This document shows positions 50,425 through 58,957 of a stretch of 64,000 nt of DNA, piece after piece. Both the position numbers and the translations under genes were made by a program. The number at the start of each line of letters is the position of its first letter. Within the stretch, counting starts at the first letter, position 1. Source of the DNA: Roseibium sp. (GTDB lineage Bacteria > Pseudomonadota > Alphaproteobacteria > Rhizobiales > Stappiaceae); NCBI GenBank assembly GCA_017643925.1, contig JAEPML010000014.1, forward strand, positions 1-64,000, in the 5' to 3' direction. Under the pieces are notes generated by a model. The model saw nothing but the letters and a program-made list of their open reading frames with translations, was not told where the DNA came from and searched no databases.

Positions 50425-51254
50425 TTCGCAGGCGCCTCACTCTTGCGGCGACTGGCCCAGATCATGGCGGCAAGCCCGGCCAGGATCATCGGAACCGACA
50501 GGAGAATTCCCATTGTCAGGAAGCCGCTCAGGTAACCGATATGGGCGTCGGGCACGCGGTAGAACTCGGCAATCGTTCGGGCAATGCCGTAACCAAATGC
50601 GAACGCACCGGCAAGAAACCCGGGTTTTTGCAGCAACTTGAAGCGGTGGCTCAGGATGCGGAGCGCCAGAAAGAGGACAACCCCTTCCAGGGCTGCTTCG
50701 TAGAGCTGGCTTGGATGACGCGGTTCCGGGCCCGCGCCCGGGAACACGAAGGCCCAGGGAACGTCAGCGGGGCGACCCCAGAGTTCAGCGTTTATGAAGT
50801 TGGCGATGCGGCCGAAGAAGAGACCGATTGGGGCGGCGCAACCGGCCAGGTCGAACAGGGTCCACAGCGGCAGGCCACGCTTCCAGGCGAACAGGATCAT
50901 CGCGATTACCGTGCCAGCGAAACCGCCATGGAAGGACATGCCTCCCGTCCAAACGGCCAGTGCTTCGCCCGGATTGGCGAAATAGTATGCGGGATTGTAG
51001 AACAGGACGTAGCCGAGGCGGCCGCCGATGATGATCCCGAGTGTGCCCCACAGGACAAAGTCATCAATGTCCACCGGTGTCGGGCGTGTCTGGGTGCTCC
51101 ACAAGTGCTCATTCAGGACCAGCCTGCGCATGTAACGCCACGCCAGAATTATGCCGACAATGTAGGCCAGCGCATACCAGCGAAGGGCAAAAGGCCCGAC
51201 TTCAACGATCACCGGATCAATTGCCGGGAACGGCAAGACTAGGAGTGGTGGCAC
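50421..51254 (-). CDS. lgt: Prolipoprotein diacylglyceryl transferase
   Basis: A 278-residue membrane enzyme from the GTG at 51254 (AAAGGG upstream; the longer frame to 51326 is not supported). It transfers diacylglycerol from phosphatidylglycerol to the lipobox cysteine. Family landmarks are 'GGRLGYVLFYNPAYY' followed by WTGGMSFHGGFAG, 'RIANFINAELWGRPAD' and seven membrane helices. It heads an lgt-midA-like-pgeF-like-M24 run on the minus strand and is divergent from ubiK. The lipoprotein at 46.7 kb is a likely client. Confidence 0.95.
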   Translation of the reverse strand: MPPLLVLPFPAIDPVIVEVGPFALRWYALAYIVGIILAWRYMRRLVLNEHLWSTQTRPTPVDIDDFVLWGTLGIIIGGRLGYVLFYNPAYYFANPGEALAVWTGGMSFHGGFAGTVIAMILFAWKRGLPLWTLFDLAGCAAPIGLFFGRIANFINAELWGRPADVPWAFVFPGAGPEPRHPSQLYEAALEGVVLFLALRILSHRFKLLQKPGFLAGAFAFGYGIARTIAEFYRVPDAHIGYLSGFLTMGILLSVPMILAGLAAMIWASRRKSEAPAN

Positions 51255-51437
51255 TGGGGACCCTTTCAGTTGGCCTTTGTGGCAAAACGCGCAAGCCGGG
51301 GCAACGCTTGCGCGATCCTGGCGCATCCGTCAAGACATGGCGCGGTAACTTGCCTGCGACGGAATTGGACCTTGAAGTTGCAACAGTTTCCCCATACCTG
51401 TCCTGTTAGCTATTTGTTTCCGACCAAGGAGGGTCAG

Positions 51438-51704
51438 ATGACCCAAGGCCCGAACCGTATTCTCGACGACTTTGCAAAGTTGATGACCGATGCAGCAGGT
51501 GTTGCACAGGGCGCCCGCCGCGAGGTGGAAACCGCATTCCGGGCGCAGGCTGAACGGTTCCTGTCCGATATGGACATGGTGTCGCGTGAAGAACATGAGG
51601 CGGTCAAGGAAATGGCCGTCAAGGCGCTGGACAAGGTCGAAGAGCTCGAATCAAGGCTCGCGAAGCTTGAAAATCCGGAATCCGGTGACGCTGCGGACGC
51701 TTGA
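51438..51704 (+). CDS. ubiK: Ubiquinone biosynthesis accessory factor UbiK
   Basis: An 88-residue protein from the ATG at 51438 with AAGGAGG five bases upstream; the frame opening at 51270 is too long. It has the BMFP/UbiK fold: an N-terminal amphipathic helix ('RILDDFAKLMTDAAGVAQGA') and a C-terminal coiled coil ('LDKVEELESRLAKLE'). UbiK homologues assist ubiquinone assembly with UbiJ. It is divergent from lgt. The COQ9-like TetR protein encoded 2 kb away may also relate to ubiquinone, but that link is only suggestive. Confidence 0.88.
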   Translation: MTQGPNRILDDFAKLMTDAAGVAQGARREVETAFRAQAERFLSDMDMVSREEHEAVKEMAVKALDKVEELESRLAKLENPESGDAADA

Positions 51705-52046
51705 GCCGCTTCCTGACGTCAAAGTGACCGTTTTCTGTTAATTGTTCATTGCAGAATTACGACGGCTGCTCTTGGCGGAAATGCGGTGTTTTTGAGCATA
51801 ATGATGAAAATTCGATCTGAGTCGTCCACAAGTTTCGGCTTTTACGACTCAGGTCCCATGTATCCACCAAGTCAATCCTGCTCCTATACTCAATGTAACA
51901 GGGATTCGTCGGAGCAAGACGGGACCGGTTCGCTCTAGAGAGCTGACTTTGGATGCGTTTTGCTCCTCGGCAATGACATTTCCCGGTGGCCCACCCGGTC
52001 ATCCCGATCGGGAACCCGGCCCCGGCTCGCGAGGGGAGAAGGCACG
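51705..52046. other. Intergenic region, 342 bp, upstream of the YbjN-like gene
   Basis: No gene is supported here. It probably carries the promoter of the YbjN-proC pair: a TATACT at about 51893 could be a -10, but no matching -35 at the right distance is convincing. A strong GAGGGGAGAAGG just before 52047 is the ribosome binding site. Confidence 0.45.
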
Positions 52047-52547
52047 ATGAGCCTCATCGAGATCGAGTTCGAGCGACCTGACAATCCCGTTGATACCATC
52101 GAGACTGTTGCCGCCTTGAACGACTGGACCTTTGAACGGTCCGGCGAGGACGAAATTACAATCTCCCTCGGCGGCAGCTGGTGTGACTATCATGTCTCCT
52201 TCTCCTGGATGGAAGAAGTGGAGGCCCTGCATCTGGCCTGCGCTTTCGACCTCAAGGTAACGGACCCTCGGAAGACCGAGGTTCTGCGACTGCTGGCGCT
52301 GGTCAATGAGCAGCTCTGGTCCGGCCACTTTGATTTGTGGCACAAGGAAAATGTCATCATGTTCCGCCAATCCCTGGTTCTGGCCGGTGGTGCGGAAGCC
52401 TCCTCTGCACAGATTGAGGCGATGCTGACAAATGCACTTGAAAACTGCGAACGTTTCTATCAAGCCTTTCAATTCGTCGTCTGGGCGGGTTATGCCGCCA
52501 CGGAGGCATTGAACACGGCATTGTTTGAAACCGCAGGAGAAGCATGA
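52047..52547 (+). CDS. YbjN domain-containing protein
   Basis: A 166-residue protein from the ATG at 52047 with a GAGGGGAGAAGG upstream. It fits the YbjN family ('YHVSFSWMEEVEALHLACAF' and 'LLALVNEQLWSGHFDLWHKE'), a tetratricopeptide-chaperone-like alpha/beta fold of type III secretion chaperones, but of unknown role outside them. No membrane helix or signal. Its stop overlaps the proC ATG in an ATGA, so the two are coupled, as seen in other alphaproteobacteria. Confidence 0.88.
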   Translation: MSLIEIEFERPDNPVDTIETVAALNDWTFERSGEDEITISLGGSWCDYHVSFSWMEEVEALHLACAFDLKVTDPRKTEVLRLLALVNEQLWSGHFDLWHKENVIMFRQSLVLAGGAEASSAQIEAMLTNALENCERFYQAFQFVVWAGYAATEALNTALFETAGEA

Positions 52548-53362
52548 ATTTTTCCAAGGACCGTCCCTTCCTTCTTGTCGGTGCCGGCAAGATGGGCGGG
52601 GCAATGTTGTCGGGCTGGATGGCGGAAGGGATCGATCCCTCTGCCGTCGTGGTCTGCGACCCGAAGCCGTCCGCCGAGATGGAAGGCTTTTTGAAAGAAC
52701 AGGGCATCCGCCATGTGACCGCCGTGCCGGAAGGCATGACAGCGGCGATCGTGCTGATAGCCGTAAAGCCGCAATTGATGGATATGGTGCTGCCCGGTGT
52801 CAAAACCGCCGTCGACGGCAAGACACTCGTCCTTTCGGTTGCAGCGGGAACGCCAGTCGCGAAGTTTCGCTCTGTGTTTGGCGATGTTCCCATTTGCCGG
52901 TGCATGCCGAACACGCCTGCAATGGTCAAACGCGGCATTACCGCAGTCTATCCGACACCTGAAGTCGATGACGACCAGAAACAGACGGTCGCCCAGCTGT
53001 TGTCGGCTGTCGGCAAGGTTGTCTGGCTCGACACGGAAGATCAGATTGATCTGGTGACGGGTGTCAGCGGGTCCGGACCTGCCTATGTCTTCTTCCTTGC
53101 AGAAGCCTTGAGCGAAGCGGGGCGCGCTGCCGGTCTGCCGGAAGAGCTTGCGCACGAGCTTGCCGTCGCAACTGTCAGCGGGGCAGGCGAACTCATGCAT
53201 CAGTCCGGTGAACATCCGTCGATCCTGCGCCGGAATGTCACCAGTCCCAACGGCACCACAGCTGCGGCTCTGGATGTGCTGATGCATGCCGAAGGGTTGC
53301 AGCCGGTGATGACCGAAGCGGTTGCCGCCGCGGTGAAGAGGGCGCGCGAGCTGGCTGAATAG
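52544..53362 (+). CDS. proC: Pyrroline-5-carboxylate reductase
   Basis: A 272-residue NAD(P)H-dependent enzyme making proline in its last step. The Rossmann motif is VGAGKMGGAMLSGW, with 'CMPNTPAMVKRGITAVYPTP' and the C-terminal signature 'HPSILRRNVTSPNGTTAAAL' intact. Full length. It overlaps the YbjN gene by four bases. A small hairpin (TAGGCA/TGCCTA) follows the stop without a T-run. Confidence 0.97.
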   Translation: MNFSKDRPFLLVGAGKMGGAMLSGWMAEGIDPSAVVVCDPKPSAEMEGFLKEQGIRHVTAVPEGMTAAIVLIAVKPQLMDMVLPGVKTAVDGKTLVLSVAAGTPVAKFRSVFGDVPICRCMPNTPAMVKRGITAVYPTPEVDDDQKQTVAQLLSAVGKVVWLDTEDQIDLVTGVSGSGPAYVFFLAEALSEAGRAAGLPEELAHELAVATVSGAGELMHQSGEHPSILRRNVTSPNGTTAAALDVLMHAEGLQPVMTEAVAAAVKRARELAE

Positions 53363-53489
53363 GCAGGCTTGCCTAGACTGAAATTCCGGAAATCGGACAC
53401 AAATTCCGTAGTATGCGGCGGTGCGTCACCCTTTTCGTGACGCGTCCGCCTTCCTATGTTTAGTCCGAAGACGAACCGGAGATCATTCC

Positions 53490-54188
53490 ATGGCGACCGC
53501 GAAAACCAAGCAGAAGATCCTTCAAACATTTCTGGACCTTTTGTCCGACCACGCCTACGAGGACGTGTCCATGCCGCTGATTGCGGAGACGTCGAAGGTC
53601 AAGCTGTCGGACCTGCGCAGCGCCTATGCCTCCAAACTGGATCTGGTGGCGGCTTTTGCAGAAAAGATCGATACGCATGTTCTCGATGATCGTGACGAGG
53701 ACATGGGTGACCAGCCGGCCCGGGATCGTCTCTTCGACATTCTCATGACCCGTATTGATGCTCTGGCAGAGCACAAGGACGCCGTGCGCGCCCTCCACAA
53801 GGCGGCGAGGCGCGATCCGGTATTGGCTCTGGACTTCAACAGTCTCGAAGTGCGATCGCAGAAATGGATGCTGATTGCGGCCGGGATAGACCTGACCGGA
53901 ATGAAAGGCAAGGCGGCGGCGCAAGGCCTGTCCATCGCTTTCGCGCGGGTGATTGATGTCTGGCTCGCAGAAGACGACGAGGGCATGCCGCGTACGATGG
54001 CGAAGCTCGACAAGGAGCTGGATCGCGGAACGTCTTTCATGAAACGGATCGATCGCCTTGATGACGTCGCCAGGGGTCTCAGGTCGTTCTTCAAAAAGGC
54101 ATCCAAGCGTCGCAGGAACCGGAATGGCCGGTCAGAGGATGGTGAAGACACCGGAGATTTTTCCGGAGAGTCTCCGGCGAGCGCGTAA
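53490..54188 (+). CDS. TetR-type regulator with COQ9-like C-terminus
   Basis: A 232-residue protein from the ATG at 53490 (GGAG upstream). The first ~50 residues form a TetR-type helix-turn-helix ('ILQTFLDLLSDHAYEDVSMP' and 'AETSKVKLSDLRSAYASKLD'). The following helical domain ends with 'VWLAEDDEGMPRTMAKLDKE', which resembles COQ9-family proteins that bind ubiquinone intermediates. A basic, low-complexity tail (KKASKRRRNRNGRS...) is present. It may be a regulator or a lipid-binding protein. It lies between proC and csaA on the same strand. Confidence 0.75.
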   Translation: MATAKTKQKILQTFLDLLSDHAYEDVSMPLIAETSKVKLSDLRSAYASKLDLVAAFAEKIDTHVLDDRDEDMGDQPARDRLFDILMTRIDALAEHKDAVRALHKAARRDPVLALDFNSLEVRSQKWMLIAAGIDLTGMKGKAAAQGLSIAFARVIDVWLAEDDEGMPRTMAKLDKELDRGTSFMKRIDRLDDVARGLRSFFKKASKRRRNRNGRSEDGEDTGDFSGESPASA

Positions 54189-54255
54189 GTGAAATTGACC
54201 TTGCAGATCGCGGGCAGTCCGTCCAAGGTCGCTCTCAATGTGAAAGGATCCATTT

Positions 54256-54597
54256 GTGAGCGACCAGATCAGTTTTGATGATTTCCTGAAGGTGGATGTA
54301 CGCGTCGGACGCGTGATCGAAGCCGAAGATTTTCCCGAGGCGCGCAAGCCTGCTTACAAGATGCGGATCGATTTCGGTCCCGACATCGGGATCAAGAAAA
54401 CATCGGCTCAAATCACGAAGCATTACACGCCGGACGCTCTCGTCGGGAAGCTGGTCATGGCGGTTGTCAACTTCCCGCCGCGCCAGATCGGCCCGGTCAT
54501 GTCCGAGGTGCTCACGCTTGGTGTTCCGGACGAGGAGGGCGAAGTCATCTTGCTGACGCCTGACAAGGACGTCCCGATCGGTGGCCGGCTGTACTAG
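54256..54597 (+). CDS. csaA: tRNA-binding/export-related protein CsaA
   Basis: A 113-residue stand-alone EMAP-II/Trbp111-type OB-fold with 'DVRVGRVIEAEDFPEARKPA' and 'TLGVPDEEGEVILLTPDKD'. CsaA proteins bind tRNA and have chaperone-like activity reported in secretion. The start is GTG with AAGGA eight bases upstream. It is convergent with the histidine kinase gene, 17 bp away. Confidence 0.92.
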   Translation: MSDQISFDDFLKVDVRVGRVIEAEDFPEARKPAYKMRIDFGPDIGIKKTSAQITKHYTPDALVGKLVMAVVNFPPRQIGPVMSEVLTLGVPDEEGEVILLTPDKDVPIGGRLY

Positions 54598-54614
54598 GTC
54601 GTGGTATTGCCGCG

Positions 54615-56009
54615 TCAGGCCGGGACGCGCAGTTTGGCCCTGAGGCCGCCAAGCGGACTGTCTTCCAGATAAAGGTCGCCGCCATGGGAGCGGGCGATGT
54701 CCCGGGCAATGGAGAGACCGAGACCACTGCCTGTTTCATCCTGGTTACGAGCCAGATCTAGACGGTGAAAGGCCTGGAAGGCGATCTCGCGCTGGTCTTC
54801 GGGAATGCCGGGTCCGTCATCGTCAATGGTGATGACCAGCCAATTCCGCTCAATCGTCCCGTGTACATCAACGCGGTTGCCATATTTGCAGCCATTGGTG
54901 ACCAGGTTCGAGAGGCAGCGTTTCATGGACAGGCGTTTCACCTCCGCTTCCGAGGGGCCCTCGAAACGGGTCGTGACCGCATGGCCTGAAATCTCGGCTT
55001 CCTCTTCCAGCTCCTCCAGCAGAAGCGCGATGTCGGTCAGCTGGATGTCTTCGTCACCATCTCCGCTGGCAAAGGCGAGATAGTCTTCGAGCATGTTGCT
55101 CATCTCGTCCACGTCCTTGCGCATGGCTTCGCTTTCAGGGGTCTTTTCCAGGAAGGCGAGCTGCAGTCGCAGGCGGGTCAGAATGGTTCTGAGATCATGG
55201 CTGACTCCGGCCAGCATGGTGGTGCGCTGTTCGATCTGGCGCTCGATACGACGGCGCATATCGATGAAGGCAAGGCTGGCCCGCCGCACTTCACGGGCAC
55301 CGCTGGCGCGGAAATTCTCCACCGGTCGGCCCTTGCCGAAGGCTTCCGCGGCGTCGGCCAGCCGGACGATCGGCCGGATCTGGTTCCTGAGGAAGAGCAG
55401 GGCGATGAAGACCAGCACCAGCGATGTGGAGAACATCCAGACCAGGAAAATGTGCGAGTTGGACGCATAGGTCTGGCTGCGCCGGGTGAAGACGCGCAGG
55501 ATCGAGTTCTCAAGCTGTATCCGGATTTCGACAAAACGTGACCGGCCAACCGTGTCGATCCAGAAGGGTTTTCCGATCTTCTGACTGATTGCCAGACTGA
55601 GTTCCTTGTCGATCACGTCGAAGAAGGGCTTGGGTGTTGGTGCGGGCAGCGGTTCGAGCGGCAATACGGTCATCGACATGCCAAGCGCGCGGGCCGCGAG
55701 TTCCTCGACCTTTGTGTGATTGGGGTCCTGCGGATAGTTTTCCAGGACGTAGACGACGGCCGCAATCTCGCGGACAACAGCCTCCGACATGCGTCGGGAC
55801 ACCAGCTGGTAGTGCCGTTCCATGAACACAAAGACCAGCACGGACTGGAGAATGACGATGGGGGCTACGATGATCAGGAAGGTCCGCGTGAACAGACCCT
55901 TGGGCATGATCCGGTAGACGAACCTGGATACGCTGCGATAGGCGCTCACAAGCGGCCGGAACGGCTTAAAATCTGCTGCGTGCCGGAGCTTGGCTGCCAG
56001 ATCCCTCAT
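54615..56009 (-). CDS. Sensor histidine kinase (EnvZ-like), downstream of petR-type regulator
   Basis: A 464-residue membrane kinase. Two helices (about 45-66 and 187-207) bracket a ~120-residue periplasmic domain, then HAMP and a HisKA domain with the phospho-accepting His in SHDLRTILTRLRLQLAF. The ATPase boxes read NLVTNGCKYG, DDDGPGIP and GSGLGLSIARDIARSHGG; all are intact. It begins ten bases after the response regulator stop and is clearly its partner. The periplasmic signal is unknown. Confidence 0.93.
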   Translation of the reverse strand: MRDLAAKLRHAADFKPFRPLVSAYRSVSRFVYRIMPKGLFTRTFLIIVAPIVILQSVLVFVFMERHYQLVSRRMSEAVVREIAAVVYVLENYPQDPNHTKVEELAARALGMSMTVLPLEPLPAPTPKPFFDVIDKELSLAISQKIGKPFWIDTVGRSRFVEIRIQLENSILRVFTRRSQTYASNSHIFLVWMFSTSLVLVFIALLFLRNQIRPIVRLADAAEAFGKGRPVENFRASGAREVRRASLAFIDMRRRIERQIEQRTTMLAGVSHDLRTILTRLRLQLAFLEKTPESEAMRKDVDEMSNMLEDYLAFASGDGDEDIQLTDIALLLEELEEEAEISGHAVTTRFEGPSEAEVKRLSMKRCLSNLVTNGCKYGNRVDVHGTIERNWLVITIDDDGPGIPEDQREIAFQAFHRLDLARNQDETGSGLGLSIARDIARSHGGDLYLEDSPLGGLRAKLRVPA

Positions 56010-56019
56010 GCTTTCGCCG

Positions 56020-56718
56020 TCAGTCGCACGCGAGGCGGTACCCGATGCCCCGGACTGTTTGCAGGTAGATCGGATTTCCCGGGTCGTTCTCGATCTTGCG
56101 GCGCAGACGGTTGATCTGTACGTCTACGGTCCGCTCCCCGAGGCCGCTGTCATCACCGACGATCTTGTGACGGGGTACTGTCGCGCCGGGCTGTTCGGCA
56201 AATATGGACAGGATCTGTTTCTCACGATCCGTCAGCCGAACGATGTTGTCGCCGTTCTTAAGCTCCCCGCGATTGGCGTTGAAGCAAAACGGACCGAAGC
56301 GGATTTCTTCTGTTGCGACGATCGGTTGCTGGTTGCCCCGCCGGAGGATCGCTGCAATCCGGAGCATCAGTTCCCTTGGCTCAAAAGGTTTGGCAAGATA
56401 ATCATCGACGCCGGCCTCCAGGCCCGCAATCCGGTCATTCGCCTCGGATCTTGCGGTCAGCATCAAGATGGGGACCTCGGACTCCTGCCGAAGGGATGTC
56501 GCCAGTTCCAGTCCGGTCTCGCCGGGCATCATGACATCGAGAATGATCAGGTCGAACTCAAGGCCTGACAGGCAGCTGCGTGCCTCGGCAGCGTTCGCGG
56601 CGGTCGAAACCCGGTAGTCGTTTTCCTTCAGCAGCCTGGACAGCAGATCCCGGATCCGGTTGTCGTCATCCACAAGGAGAATGTGGTTGGCGTTGTCTTC
56701 GGGTGCCTTGGCGTTCAT
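56020..56718 (-). CDS. petR: OmpR/PhoB-type response regulator (PetR-like)
   Basis: A 232-residue two-domain regulator. The receiver has LLVDDDNRIRD, the phosphorylated Asp in ILDVMMPGETG and the conserved Lys in YLAKPFEPRELM. The C-terminal winged helix has 'LTDREKQILSIFAEQPGATV' and a wing 'RRKIENDPGNPIYLQTVRGI'. The order MarR (57290) - OmpR - kinase resembles the petP-petR locus of Rhodobacter capsulatus, where PetR is needed for cytochrome bc1 synthesis; the name is by analogy and not proven. It lies 71-74 bp from the MarR gene. Confidence 0.82.
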   Translation of the reverse strand: MNAKAPEDNANHILLVDDDNRIRDLLSRLLKENDYRVSTAANAAEARSCLSGLEFDLIILDVMMPGETGLELATSLRQESEVPILMLTARSEANDRIAGLEAGVDDYLAKPFEPRELMLRIAAILRRGNQQPIVATEEIRFGPFCFNANRGELKNGDNIVRLTDREKQILSIFAEQPGATVPRHKIVGDDSGLGERTVDVQINRLRRKIENDPGNPIYLQTVRGIGYRLACD

Positions 56719-56792
56719 GTCTGCTTTCGTGTCCCTGTCTGGATTGGCGGGCGTCCGGTGGGAATACTCGATCGGGTGTACAAGAACCGATC

Positions 56793-57290
56793 TCAGTCAC
56801 TGAGATCGTATGCGCTTCTCACCAGCTTCAGGATATCCGCTCTCGCGTCCGGATCGATCATCTGCAACAGAAATTTGCGAATGATTTCATCGCTGCCATC
56901 TGGCAGTTCAATTAAGGCACGTTCAAGGCGTTTTTGCTGGAGTTTCGTAAGGTCGACCGCGAGGGCATGGCCTCTCTCGGTCGTGTAGAGCAGGCGCTGG
57001 CGCCGGTCGTGATGGCCTTCTCGCTGTTCGATGATTTCGGCGTCGACCAGTTGCTTCAGTACCCGGCCCAAACTCTGTTTCGTGATCCGCAAGATACCGA
57101 GAAGGTCCGTCACCATGATCCCCGGATTGCGATCGACAAAATGGAGCACCCTGTGATGTGCGCGGCCGAAATCATATTCGGCCAACACGTCATCCGGGTC
57201 CCCTGTAAACTCGCGATAGGCGAAAAACAGGAGCTCGATCAGATCGTATGGCAGATCGATCTCGTCGCTCTGGGCGGTGCTGTCTTTCAT
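56793..57290 (-). CDS. petP: MarR family regulator (PetP-like)
   Basis: A 165-residue product from the ATG at 57290, which has AGGATGG eight bases upstream; a frame to 57350 lacks a ribosome binding site and would start inside a small palindrome. The winged helix reads FVDRNPGIMVTDLLGILRIT, 'SLGRVLKQLVDAEIIEQREG' and wing HHDRRQRLLYTTERG. Its position before an OmpR-type regulator and kinase and divergent from ilvE matches petP of the petP-petR arrangement; the symbol is by analogy. Full length, no extra domain. Confidence 0.8.
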   Translation of the reverse strand: MKDSTAQSDEIDLPYDLIELLFFAYREFTGDPDDVLAEYDFGRAHHRVLHFVDRNPGIMVTDLLGILRITKQSLGRVLKQLVDAEIIEQREGHHDRRQRLLYTTERGHALAVDLTKLQQKRLERALIELPDGSDEIIRKFLLQMIDPDARADILKLVRSAYDLSD

Positions 57291-57595
57291 AAGGCGGTTA
57301 CCATCCTGAGCGGCAGAGGAAATCATGGATTTGAAATTTACGTCAGTCATATTGACTTAATTCTGGTCGATTGTTACTTGTTAGCAGCTGTGAACGAAAG
57401 GATCGGTCTCTGGTATGCTTTTTTGAGCATCAGATGAAAAACGAATCCGATCACATTCGTCACGGCCATCAGGATACCGATAGTTGGCGTGCTGTGCAAA
57501 AAATACAGCGATGAAATTGGCGCAAGTCTTTGGCGTCACTCGTCTCTGTAACAGGAAAACAAAAATTCGCTCTAAGAGCGGGCGGGAGATGAAAG
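57291..57595. promoter_or_regulatory. Divergent region between MarR-type gene and ilvE
   Basis: This 305-bp gap should hold the promoters of both genes. A 13-bp element AGTCA-TAT-TGACT (57345-57357) is a perfect inverted repeat near the MarR start and may be its operator. A hairpin-like ATGCT...AGCAT with six Ts lies at about 57414-57431. No clear -10/-35 pair was found for ilvE. Confidence 0.45.
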
Positions 57596-58498
57596 ATGGC
57601 TGGAACGCCTTTTGATCAGCTCAGTGGTGATATCTGGTACGATGGTGAATTCGTGCCATGGTCCGATGCCAAGCTGCATGTGCTGAGTCACGGACTGCAT
57701 TATGGCAGCAGTGTCTTTGAAGGCGAGCGCGCATATGGCGGCCGGATTTTCAAGTCCGAAGAGCATACCGAACGGCTGCTCGATTCAGCGCGTACCCTCG
57801 GGTTCGCGATTCCCTGGACGGCAGACCAGATCAATGCCGCCAAGGAAGAAACACTGGCGCGCATGAACCTGACCGATGCCTATATTCGCCCGGTCGCATG
57901 GCGCGGCAGCGAGATGATGGGAATTTCGGCACAGAACAACACCATCCACCTGGCGATTGCCGCCTGGGAATGGCCAAGTTATTTCGCTCCGGAAGAGCGG
58001 CTGAAAGGCATTCGCCTGGACATGGCGGAGTATCGCCGCCCGGATCCGCGGACCGCGCCTTACAAGGCGAAGGCAGCCGGGCTTTACATGATCTGCACGA
58101 TTTCCAAGCATGCAGCCGAGGCCAAGGGATATGCCGATGCTCTGATGCTGGACTGGCGGGGGCAAGTCGCCGAATGCACCGGCGCCAATGTCTTCTTTGT
58201 CAAGGATGGGCAGATCCACACGCCGACGCCGGATTGTTTCCTGGACGGGATCACACGCCGCACCGTTATCGGTCTGGCGCGCGATCGCGGTATTGAAGTG
58301 ATCGAGCGTGCGATCATGCCGGAAGAGCTTTCAAGCTTCGAACAGTGCTTTGTCACCGGAACGGCTGCCGAAGTCACCCCGGTCTCGGAAATTGCAGGCA
58401 ATTCCTTCGCTGTTGGTGACATCATCAAGAACCTGATGGAAGACTATGACGCCGTGGTGCGGCCGGAGGCGGCTGAACTCAAGTCGGCGACTGGCTGA
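57596..58498 (+). CDS. ilvE: Branched-chain-amino-acid aminotransferase
   Basis: A 300-residue fold-type IV PLP aminotransferase, last step of leucine, isoleucine and valine synthesis. The N-terminal 'HVLSHGLHYGSSVFEGERAY' and the catalytic lysine in TAPYKAKAAGLYMI are intact, as is the phosphate-binding region near 'DGITRRTVIGLARDRGIEVI'. GGGAG precedes the ATG. It is divergent from the MarR-type gene, a neighbourhood repeated in other Hyphomicrobiales. A strong terminator follows. Confidence 0.96.
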   Translation: MAGTPFDQLSGDIWYDGEFVPWSDAKLHVLSHGLHYGSSVFEGERAYGGRIFKSEEHTERLLDSARTLGFAIPWTADQINAAKEETLARMNLTDAYIRPVAWRGSEMMGISAQNNTIHLAIAAWEWPSYFAPEERLKGIRLDMAEYRRPDPRTAPYKAKAAGLYMICTISKHAAEAKGYADALMLDWRGQVAECTGANVFFVKDGQIHTPTPDCFLDGITRRTVIGLARDRGIEVIERAIMPEELSSFEQCFVTGTAAEVTPVSEIAGNSFAVGDIIKNLMEDYDAVVRPEAAELKSATG

Positions 58499-58525
58499 AG
58501 AAGCTGAGGGAATTCATCTTCATTG

Positions 58526-58549
58526 AAGCGGGCTACGGCCCGCTTTTTT
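58526..58549 (+). terminator. Intrinsic terminator of ilvE
   Basis: AGCGGGC and GCCCGCT form a seven-base stem around TACG, followed by five to six Ts. It lies 28 bases after the stop. Confidence 0.92.
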
Positions 58550-58672
58550 GTGTGTGGTCAGGATCGCATGGCGGCGGCTAACGCAAGGTGCCTGTTGCGG
58601 GCTCAGCGAACCGGTCTTCGCACCATGCATGAGTTGGGTTAAACCCATACTAGGCAATCGAGGTTCCGGACG

Positions 58673-58957
58673 ATGTATCAAACCGCCAGCATAACCGGCA
58701 TCAAGACCGAGACATTCCACAAGGTCATCCTTGAACTCAAGGAAGAGGACTGGAAGGTCAGCTATACCTATGACGGGTTCGACAAGGGGATCGACTATGA
58801 TCGTATCGACCTTGTGAATGATGGCATCAAGCTCAAGTTCGAGTGGGACAACTGGTTCGAAGGCGTTATCGAAGGTCCGGAGAAACTGCTTGGGGCGCTG
58901 TCCAGGCGCTACGGGTTGAAGCCACCGGGACCCGTTGAGAAAGCAGCTGAGCGCTAG
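58673..58957 (+). CDS. Hypothetical 94-residue protein
   Basis: An acidic protein rich in aromatic and charged residues (for example 'ELKEEDWKVSYTYDGFDKGI' and 'KFEWDNWFEGVIEGPEKLLG'). No signal peptide or membrane helix is visible, and no family is recognised. The alternating hydrophobic pattern suggests a small alpha/beta fold. Its TAG stop and that of the convergent transporter share one CTAG. No convincing Shine-Dalgarno beyond a GAGG ten bases upstream. Confidence 0.65.
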   Translation: MYQTASITGIKTETFHKVILELKEEDWKVSYTYDGFDKGIDYDRIDLVNDGIKLKFEWDNWFEGVIEGPEKLLGALSRRYGLKPPGPVEKAAER

